The notes under the pieces are model-generated. The model was not told the origin of the DNA. It saw nothing but the letters and a program-made list of their open reading frames with translations, and ran no database searches. A stretch of 12,480 nucleotides of DNA from positions 1-12,480 of the forward strand of contig SFJG01000060.1 of NCBI GenBank assembly GCA_004555955.1, given 5' to 3'. Shown here in pieces: positions 8,000-12,480 of this stretch (its first letter is position 1; every line of letters begins with the position of its first letter). The stretch comes from Bacteroidales bacterium (GTDB lineage: Bacteria; Bacteroidota; Bacteroidia; Bacteroidales; Muribaculaceae). Made by a program: the position numbers and the translations under genes.

Positions 8000-9045
8000 A
8001 ACGCATTCTATATCTCACCAACATCGAAGCCCCCTACCGCGTGCGCTTCTTCAATGCACTCGCCGACCACTGCCGGCTGACGGTGGCTTACGAACGTCGC
8101 TCGTCGTCGAATCGCAATGCCGACTGGCTCCGCTCTGAAGGTCGTAATCACGAGGCTATCTTTCTCGAAGGTCGGAAAATCGGCGGCGAAAATTCGTTCA
8201 CGTTTCGCATAATTTCACTCGTTCGACAAGGCTGGGACTTGGTAATCGTCGGATGCTTCAACAGTCCGATGCAGATTATGGCTATGCAAGCCATGCGCCT
8301 GCTCGGAATCCCTTACGCCCTGAATTTCGACGGCGAACAGTTCTTCGGAACGTCGCTGAAAGACCGCATCAAGCGACTCGTCGTCGGCGGCGCTTCGGCT
8401 TACATCATCGCCGGCAACGAAGCTGCGCGCAATCTGAAAGCGGTGGTCGGCGACAAACCGATTTTCGACTACCCGTTCAGTTCGCTGAGCCGTGCCGAGG
8501 TGGAGCGCAACGCCGCAATGCCGCGAATCGACGGCGGTTTCGTGCTCGTCGTCGGGCAATACGAAAACTATAAAGGCCTCGACATTGCCATCGAAGTGGC
8601 GCGCCGAGACCCGAATACGCATTATAAGTTTATTGGCACGGGACGTCGTACCGAAGAATTTTGCCGCGACCGACACGTGCCCGACAATGTCGAAGTCATT
8701 CCTTTCCTTGCCAAGCCGCAACTCGAAGAGCAGTATCGCAGTGCGCGAATGTTAGTACTGCCCTCACGCCGCGAATGTTGGGGACTTGTCGTCAACGAGG
8801 CGGCATCGTTCGGCACTCCCATTGTGGCAACGCGCGGAAGTGGTGCCGCCGTAGAATTTTTGGCAAACGACTATCCGCAATACCTTGCCGAACCCGACAG
8901 CGTAGACAGCCTTGCACGATGCGTCTCGAAATGCTTGACAAACGCCGACGAGACATATAGCGAATTCCTCCGAAACCGCTCACGCCGATACACCATCGAA
9001 GCTTCTGTCGATGCTCACATAAGCCTTATAGGTACTTACAGGTAA
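7996..9045 (+). CDS. GT4-type (group 1) glycosyltransferase
   Basis: 349 residues; the ATG overlaps the pyruvyl transferase stop (ATGA). The N-terminal half has the GT-B start I-L-Y-L-T-N-I-E-A-P-Y-R with the usual Y-R-x-x-F-F-N-A-L. The C-terminal half has V-V-G-Q-Y-E-N-Y-K-G-L-D (185-196) and the donor-binding region P-S-R-R-E-C-W-G-L-V-V-N-E-A (256-269), whose Glu260 and Glu268 form the E-x7-E motif of GT4 enzymes, then G-T-P-I-V-A-T. It transfers a sugar from a nucleotide-sugar donor, probably to a lipid-linked glycan. Donor and acceptor cannot be told. The last codons, Y-R-stop, lie inside a heptanucleotide repeat. No flippase, polymerase or priming transferase is in the operon. Confidence 0.92.
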   Translation: MKRILYLTNIEAPYRVRFFNALADHCRLTVAYERRSSSNRNADWLRSEGRNHEAIFLEGRKIGGENSFTFRIISLVRQGWDLVIVGCFNSPMQIMAMQAMRLLGIPYALNFDGEQFFGTSLKDRIKRLVVGGASAYIIAGNEAARNLKAVVGDKPIFDYPFSSLSRAEVERNAAMPRIDGGFVLVVGQYENYKGLDIAIEVARRDPNTHYKFIGTGRRTEEFCRDRHVPDNVEVIPFLAKPQLEEQYRSARMLVLPSRRECWGLVVNEAASFGTPIVATRGSGAAVEFLANDYPQYLAEPDSVDSLARCVSKCLTNADETYSEFLRNRSRRYTIEASVDAHISLIGTYR

Positions 9046-9115
9046 GAGGTAAGAGTGGAGAGACACCGATAAACGCTCGCCTCTTACCTCTTACCTCTCA
9101 CCTCTTACCTCTTAT
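9041..9115. repeat. Heptanucleotide inverted repeat between convergent genes
   Basis: The left part has two units of GGTAAGA (9041-9054). The right part has five units of CTCTTAC or near variants (9081-9115). The 15-nt arm 9041-9055 is perfectly complementary to 9081-9095, and A9040-T9096 extends it to 16 bp, with a loop of 25 nt. In RNA from either strand this is a strong hairpin. It contains the stop codons of both flanking genes (9043-9045 on plus, 9107-9105 on minus), and probably separates the convergent transcripts. There is no clear T-run, so it is not a textbook terminator. Confidence 0.8.
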
Positions 9116-10112
9116 TCTCAATCATATATTGAGCAATCTGAACGGCATTGAGTGCGGCGCCCTTCTTGATTTGGTCGCCAACGAGCCAGAACGACAGACC
9201 GTGGTCGTTGGTCAAGTCGCGGCGAATACGTCCCACATACACAGGGTCTTGATTAGCCACAAAGAGCGGCATCGGATACTTCTTGTTTTCCGGGTCGTCG
9301 ACAACCACAACACCCTTTGCAGCCGCAAAAGCCGCACGCGCTTGCTCAACGCTAATCGGGTCTGCCGTTTCCACCCAGATAGCTTCGCTATGAGCACGCA
9401 TAACAGGGACGCGCACACACATAGCACTCACGTCGAGGTCGGGAGCGTGCATAATCTTCTTCGTTTCGTTATACATCTTCATCTCTTCCTTCGTGTAGCC
9501 GTTGTCGGTAAACACGTCGATGTGAGGAATTACGTTGTACGCAAGTTGGTAAGCAAACTTCTCAACCTTCGGCTCGCGGCCTTCCGCCAAGTCCTTATAT
9601 TGGCTGATAAGTTCGTCCATAGCGGCAGCACCTGCACCACTCGCTGCCTGATAGGTTGCCACGTGCACGCGACGTATCGGCGACAAGTCGTTGATGGCTT
9701 TCAGCGCCACTACCATCTGAATCGTTGTACAGTTCGGGTTAGCAATAATGTTGCGCGGCGTGTTGAACGCATCGTCGCCGTTCACTTCCGGCACAACCAA
9801 TGGCACATCGTCGTCCATACGGAATGCCGACGAGTTGTCTATCATAATCGCTCCGTGTTTGGTTATCGTCTCGGCAAACTCGCGCGACGTACCTGCTCCG
9901 GCGGAAGTAAAAGCTATATCTACACCTGCAAAGTCGTCGCCGTGACAGAGTTCTTTGACTGTATATTCCTTACCTTTAAAGGAATACTTTCTGCCCGCGC
10001 TACGCTTAGAGCCGAAAAGTAATAGGTCGTCGATAGGAAAATTTTGTTCGTCAAGAACTCGCAGGAACTCTTGTCCCACAGCGCCACTTGCGCCTACAAT
10101 TGCTACTTTCAT
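9105..10112 (-). CDS. asd: Aspartate-semialdehyde dehydrogenase
   Basis: 335 residues from the ATG at 10112-10110. The enzyme reduces beta-aspartyl phosphate with NADPH to aspartate semialdehyde, the branch point to diaminopimelate/lysine, threonine and methionine, in the cytoplasm. The N-terminal NADP-binding loop is G-A-S-G-A-V-G at 7-13. The catalytic Cys128 sits in N-P-N-C-T-T; Gln155 (in Y-Q-A-A-S-G-A-G), Arg234, Arg239 and His241 (in R-A-H-S-E) are at the expected active-site places. The length is normal for the family. It is monocistronic here, with its own promoter at 10201-10171. Its last codons (A-A-G, A-G-G, TAA) run into the heptanucleotide repeat. Confidence 0.97.
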   Translation of the reverse strand: MKVAIVGASGAVGQEFLRVLDEQNFPIDDLLLFGSKRSAGRKYSFKGKEYTVKELCHGDDFAGVDIAFTSAGAGTSREFAETITKHGAIMIDNSSAFRMDDDVPLVVPEVNGDDAFNTPRNIIANPNCTTIQMVVALKAINDLSPIRRVHVATYQAASGAGAAAMDELISQYKDLAEGREPKVEKFAYQLAYNVIPHIDVFTDNGYTKEEMKMYNETKKIMHAPDLDVSAMCVRVPVMRAHSEAIWVETADPISVEQARAAFAAAKGVVVVDDPENKKYPMPLFVANQDPVYVGRIRRDLTNDHGLSFWLVGDQIKKGAALNAVQIAQYMIENKR

Positions 10113-10145
10113 TTCTTCTTTTTCGTATTAATTTGTTACAATTTC

Positions 10146-10162
10146 TTTCGCCTATTGCGAAA
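10146..10162 (-). promoter_or_regulatory. Small hairpin at the 5' end of the asd leader
   Basis: TTTCGC at 10146-10151 is complementary to GCGAAA at 10157-10162, with a 5-nt loop. It lies just after the predicted asd start point (near 10165) and about 35 nt before the start codon. It could protect the mRNA 5' end or have no role. I see no riboswitch of the lysine type, which would need far more sequence. Confidence 0.35.
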
Positions 10163-10170
10163 TTTGTTGG

Positions 10171-10201
10171 CAAAAGTAGTGCAAGGTGAGCGAAAAACAA
10201 A
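10171..10201 (-). promoter_or_regulatory. Bacteroidetes-type promoter of asd
   Basis: Read on the minus strand: TTTG at 10201-10198, a 19-nt spacer, then TACTTTTG at 10178-10171, a perfect TAnnTTTG box. The leader to the asd ATG is about 50 nt. The spacer ends in ACCTTGCAC as in the other promoters of this window, and the resemblance to the miaB proximal promoter extends about 6 nt upstream of the -33 box (TTTTCG). Confidence 0.8.
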
Positions 10202-10225
10202 ACGAAAAACGAAGTTTTTTAGATT

Positions 10226-10256
10226 ATTTGTCCATTTGTCCAAACCCATTTGTCCA
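10226..10256. repeat. Three copies of the 9-mer ATTTGTCCA
   Basis: The copies are at 10226-10234, 10234-10242 (sharing one base with the first) and 10248-10256. They lie between the asd promoter and the repeat element, and could be binding sites for a regulator or simple slippage products. Confidence 0.6.
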
Positions 10257-10282
10257 ACCTATAAGCAATAACCACCGCCGAA

Positions 10283-10319
10283 GGCGGTTAATACAGGCGG
10301 TTAATACAGGCGGTTAATA
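10283..10319 (+). repeat. 13-nt tandem repeat, unit GGCGGTTAATACA
   Basis: Two full units (10283-10295, 10296-10308) and one partial unit (10309-10319) are identical. The first unit includes the right arm of the hairpin, so the left arm ACCGCC could pair with any of the three GGCGGT arms. The other copy of the element has a single unit. Confidence 0.9.
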
Positions 10320-10320
10320 A

Positions 10321-10352
10321 TTTGCTTTTTCCCTTGCCTTGCACTAATTTTC
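10321..10352 (+). promoter_or_regulatory. Distal miaB promoter P1, probably weak
   Basis: TTTG at 10321-10324, a 20-nt spacer, then TAATTTTC at 10345-10352, which differs from TAnnTTTG in the last base. An inverted repeat, CTAATTT (10344-10350) with AAATTAG (10361-10367), overlaps the -7 box. It lies about 100 nt from the miaB start. Confidence 0.55.
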
Positions 10353-10409
10353 GCACGCGCAAATTAGGCTGCGGCTCGGATAAACAAACGCTGAAAACTG
10401 CATTTTCGC

Positions 10410-10440
10410 TTTGTTTTTCCCTCGCCTTGCACTAATTTTG
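10410..10440 (+). promoter_or_regulatory. Proximal miaB promoter P2
   Basis: TTTG at 10410-10413, a 19-nt spacer ending CCTTGCAC, then TAATTTTG at 10433-10440, a perfect -7 box. The start point would be near 10446, leaving a leader of only about 10 nt before the ATG at 10457. A palindrome, AATTTTG (10434-10440) with CAAAATT (10444-10450), covers the -7 box and the start point. Confidence 0.8.
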
Positions 10441-10456
10441 CAGCAAAATTGTAAAT

Positions 10457-11794
10457 ATGCAAGCGGAAGAAAAGAAACTATTCATTGAAACTTACGGCTG
10501 CCAGATGAACGTTGCCGACAGCGAGGTCGTTGCCTCGGTGATGAAAATGGCAGGCTACGACATAACCGACAATCTCGAAGACGCCGACGCCGTCTTCCTC
10601 AACACCTGCTCGATTCGCGACAACGCCGAGCAGAAAATATTTGCACGCCTCGACTATTTCGCATCGCTCCGCCGTCGCCGTCGCGACTCGCGCTTGATTG
10701 TCGGCGTGCTCGGATGCATGGCTGAACGCGTCAAAGACGAACTCATCGAAAACCATGGCGTCGACATCGTGGCAGGTCCCGACGCTTATCTCGCGCTGCC
10801 CGACCTGGTGGCAGCTGCCGAAATGGGCGAAAAAGCCATCAACATCACACTCTCCACCACCGAAACCTACCGCGACGTTATCCCCACTCGCATCAGCCAC
10901 AGCCGCACAAGCGGATACATCAGCATCATGCGCGGATGCAACAATTTCTGCTCCTACTGCATCGTGCCCTACACTCGCGGACGCGAACGCAGTCGCGAGC
11001 CGCGTAGCATCTTGGCGGAACTTGCCGACATGCAGAGCCGCGGTTTCCACGAAGTGATTCTCCTCGGTCAAAACGTCAACTCCTACCGCTACGTCGACCC
11101 CGAAGGCAACGTGCTCGACTTCGCCGGACTGCTCAGAATGGTTGCCGAAGCGGCGCCCGACATGCGCGTGCGGTTCACAACGTCGCACCCGAAAGATATG
11201 ACCGACGAAATCATCCAAGTAATCGCCGACGTGCCAAACGTGTGCCGTCACATCCACCTGCCCGTTCAGTCGGGTAGCAACAAGGTGCTCAAGGCGATGA
11301 ACCGAAAATACACCCGCGAATGGTATCTCGACCGCGTCGCTGCAATCCGCCGCATCGTGCCCGACTGCGGTATTACAACTGATATGTTCACCGGTTTTCA
11401 CGACGAAACGGAAGACGACTTCGAGCAAACGCTCAGCCTGATGCGCGAGGTGGGATTCGACAGCGCATTCATGTTCAAATACTCCGAACGCCCCGGAACT
11501 TTCGCCTCGAAAAACCTCCCCGACAACATTCCCGAGGAGGTAAAAATCGACCGCCTAAACCGTATGATTGCTCTCCAAAACGAACTCTCCGCCGAAAGCA
11601 ACCGCCGCGACATCGGCAAGACGTTTGAGGTGCTCGTCGAAGGCACAAGCAAACGTAGCCGCGACCAACTCTTCGGGCGTACAAGCCAAAACAAAGTCAT
11701 CGTTTTCCCCCGCGGAAATCATCACATCGGCGAACTTGTCAACGTCCGTGTCGAATCGGCTTCGTCTGCCACGCTCATCGGCTCCGAAGTGTAA
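10457..11794 (+). CDS. miaB: tRNA-2-methylthio-N6-dimethylallyladenosine synthase
   Basis: 445 residues. MiaB is a radical-SAM enzyme that adds the 2-methylthio group to N6-isopentenyl-adenosine 37 of tRNAs reading UNN codons, using two 4Fe-4S clusters. The N-terminal UPF0004 domain carries Cys15 (in E-T-Y-G-C-Q-M-N), Cys51 (in N-T-C-S-I-R) and Cys87 (in G-C-M-A-E-R). The radical-SAM cluster is Cys161, Cys165 and Cys168 (in R-G-C-N-N-F-C-S-Y-C), followed by V-P-Y-T-R-G-R-E-R-S-R. The L-P-V-Q-S-G-S-N block and G-F-H-D-E-T-E-D-D-F follow, and the last 60 or so residues are a TRAM-type RNA-binding domain. The Y-G-C-Q-M-N signature, the N-T-C-S-I-R block and the G-F-H form point to MiaB rather than RimO or MtaB. 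Start: first ATG of the frame, 17 nt after the -7 box of P2. Confidence 0.97.
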   Translation: MQAEEKKLFIETYGCQMNVADSEVVASVMKMAGYDITDNLEDADAVFLNTCSIRDNAEQKIFARLDYFASLRRRRRDSRLIVGVLGCMAERVKDELIENHGVDIVAGPDAYLALPDLVAAAEMGEKAINITLSTTETYRDVIPTRISHSRTSGYISIMRGCNNFCSYCIVPYTRGRERSREPRSILAELADMQSRGFHEVILLGQNVNSYRYVDPEGNVLDFAGLLRMVAEAAPDMRVRFTTSHPKDMTDEIIQVIADVPNVCRHIHLPVQSGSNKVLKAMNRKYTREWYLDRVAAIRRIVPDCGITTDMFTGFHDETEDDFEQTLSLMREVGFDSAFMFKYSERPGTFASKNLPDNIPEEVKIDRLNRMIALQNELSAESNRRDIGKTFEVLVEGTSKRSRDQLFGRTSQNKVIVFPRGNHHIGELVNVRVESASSATLIGSEV

Positions 11795-11811
11795 CGACTC
11801 CGAAATAGCAT

Positions 11812-11850
11812 AAAGCGCCCCCGACGATGACTGCATCTTCGGGGGCGTTT
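11812..11850 (+). terminator. Terminator after miaB, probably bidirectional
   Basis: A 9-bp perfect GC-rich stem (11816-11824 CGCCCCCGA with 11839-11847), extended by one G-T and two A-T pairs, encloses a 14-nt loop and ends in TTT. On the minus strand the stem is followed by CTTTAT, so it can also stop transcripts from the convergent gene at 11872. It starts 17 nt after the miaB stop. Confidence 0.8.
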
Positions 11851-11871
11851 CGATAAGACAGGAATTACTAT

Positions 11872-12480
11872 TTACATTGCAACCTTATGCGATATTCCGT
11901 TGACGACAAGTATGTAGAGTCCTTTGTGGAGTCCCGAAATCACATTGCTCGTCGGAAGAGGAATGCGCTGTCCGGATACGGAATAGAGACAAGCTGATTT
12001 TACACCTTGATTCAGTATAATCGCTCCGTCGGAAATCACGAAATACTGATTTGTTTTTTCCGTTATGGCATTAACACCACTTAAGCCTATGATATTTGAG
12101 AAATTCCAACCTTCTGCCTGCGAATATGTTGAAATAGCATCTTCCGGCACTTGCAGTACGGCATTTTGTATTGTTGCAACATTATAGACATTACTGCCAA
12201 GCGTCGGAGGACAAGAGTTTAGGCTTTTAACCACTTGAATATTCTCGCATTTCGAGAATGCAGAGCCGCCTATCGAACTAAGGTTTTCAGGCAAAGTGAT
12301 TTCAGTTAGCCCGGTGCAATTTGAGAATGCACTTCCCCCTATTTCTGTGATAGAGTTCGTCAATACCAATTTATTAACATCCGATTGTGAATGGGTTAAC
12401 ATTTTGGTACTATTTGCATCATCTTTCACCTCAATTAGTTGGAGCAATGAAGACCCTGAAAATAAGTAGTTGTCTATCGT
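11872..12480 (-). CDS. BspA-type leucine-rich-repeat protein with T9SS tail (5' end outside window)
   Basis: The frame is open to the right edge (202 residues visible), so the TTG at 12447 is not a needed start. Visible residues 35-90 or so hold two LRR_5 units, each with I-G-G-S-A-F-S-x-C followed by L/I-x-x-I/V, the pattern of BspA-like cell-surface proteins in Bacteroidales. Then comes the usual closing segment (C-P-P-T-L-G, then V-P-E-D-A-I-S-T-Y, then W-N-F-S-N-I). The last 60 or so residues, with I-I-L-N-Q-G, then L-Y-S-V-S-G-Q-R-I, then G-L-Y-I-L-V-V-N-G and K-V-A-M at the end, form a T9SS sorting tail, so the protein is likely displayed on the surface. Its binding partner cannot be inferred. 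The gene looks more A+T-rich than miaB next to it. Confidence 0.85.
   Translation of the reverse strand, partial: TIDNYLFSGSSLLQLIEVKDDANSTKMLTHSQSDVNKLVLTNSITEIGGSAFSNCTGLTEITLPENLSSIGGSAFSKCENIQVVKSLNSCPPTLGSNVYNVATIQNAVLQVPEDAISTYSQAEGWNFSNIIGLSGVNAITEKTNQYFVISDGAIILNQGVKSACLYSVSGQRIPLPTSNVISGLHKGLYILVVNGISHKVAM

Larger units (their letters stand above)
10266..10352 (+). repeat. Hairpin-plus-promoter repeat, copy B
   Basis: This is the second copy of the element at 5623-5683. The hairpin is perfect here (ACCGCC 10274-10279, loop GAA, GGCGGT 10283-10288). The copy is 26 nt longer because the segment after the hairpin is present three times. It ends in a promoter whose -7 box has lost its final G. 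Confidence 0.8.
10113..10456. other. Divergent asd-miaB intergenic region, no gene
   Basis: These 344 nt hold no credible gene; the one frame here, 75 codons on plus at 10044-10271, starts inside asd antisense and is low-complexity. From left to right the region has the asd leader with a small hairpin, the asd promoter, a poly-A/poly-T stretch with a short hairpin (10205-10220), three copies of ATTTGTCCA, the hairpin-plus-promoter repeat with its 13-nt expansion, and a second promoter for miaB. Confidence 0.8.

Noticed and set aside
10113..10170. A lysine-type riboswitch in the asd leader
   Set aside because: The leader is only about 50 nt, with one 6-bp hairpin; the known lysine element is much longer.
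10266..10320. CRISPR array
   Set aside because: The 13-nt units are adjacent with no spacers, and no cas gene is in the window.
10478..11428. 316-codon frame on minus, opposite miaB
   Set aside because: Shadow of miaB, whose three cluster-binding Cys sets leave no doubt about the coding strand.

Overview
The window looks like chromosomal DNA from a Bacteroidales bacterium. Three things point there: two predicted surface proteins with type IX secretion (T9SS/Por) C-terminal sorting tails, a PorW/SprE-type T9SS lipoprotein, and promoters of the Bacteroidetes type (TTTG, 19-20 nt, TAnnTTTG) rather than the sigma70 type. Muribaculaceae or Prevotellaceae seem plausible, but the sequence alone does not settle the family.

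Layout. (1) 2-1528, plus strand: the 3' part of a large secreted protein with three divergent copies of a beta-rich module and a T9SS tail, followed by a strong terminator. (2) 1601-1852: a decayed C-terminal piece of a DUF4143-type AAA ATPase, broken by an in-frame stop and abutting the end of the next gene. (3) 5516-1856, minus strand: a two-gene unit, an ABC-3 family (ZnuB/MntB-like) metal permease followed 7 nt later by the long TPR lipoprotein PorW/SprE. (4) 5688-9045, plus strand: three genes joined by ATGA overlaps, namely a ferredoxin/FrhB-domain oxidoreductase, a polysaccharide pyruvyl transferase and a GT4-type glycosyltransferase. This reads as a compact operon for building or modifying a cell-surface glycan. 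(5) 10112-9105, minus strand: asd, convergent with the glycosyltransferase, with a heptanucleotide inverted repeat containing both stop codons. (6) 10113-10456: a repeat-rich divergent promoter region. (7) 10457-11794, plus strand: miaB, then a terminator. (8) 12480-11872, minus strand: the 3' part of a BspA-type leucine-rich-repeat protein with a T9SS tail.

Working together. The T9SS lipoprotein and two likely T9SS substrates lie in one window, with a small glycan operon between them. In T9SS organisms many cargoes are anchored to a surface glycolipid, so a link is conceivable, but nothing in the sequence proves it. asd (diaminopimelate, Lys, Thr and Met precursor) and miaB (tRNA modification) are housekeeping genes.

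The most unusual non-coding signal is a long promoter motif, with a conserved spacer as well as conserved boxes, found four times in front of three unrelated transcription units. In two places it belongs to a longer hairpin-plus-promoter repeat, one copy of which carries a 13-nt tandem expansion. The two end genes and the ATPase relic look more A+T-rich than the central genes, as is common for accessory surface genes. I found no tRNA, rRNA, CRISPR array or complete mobile element.
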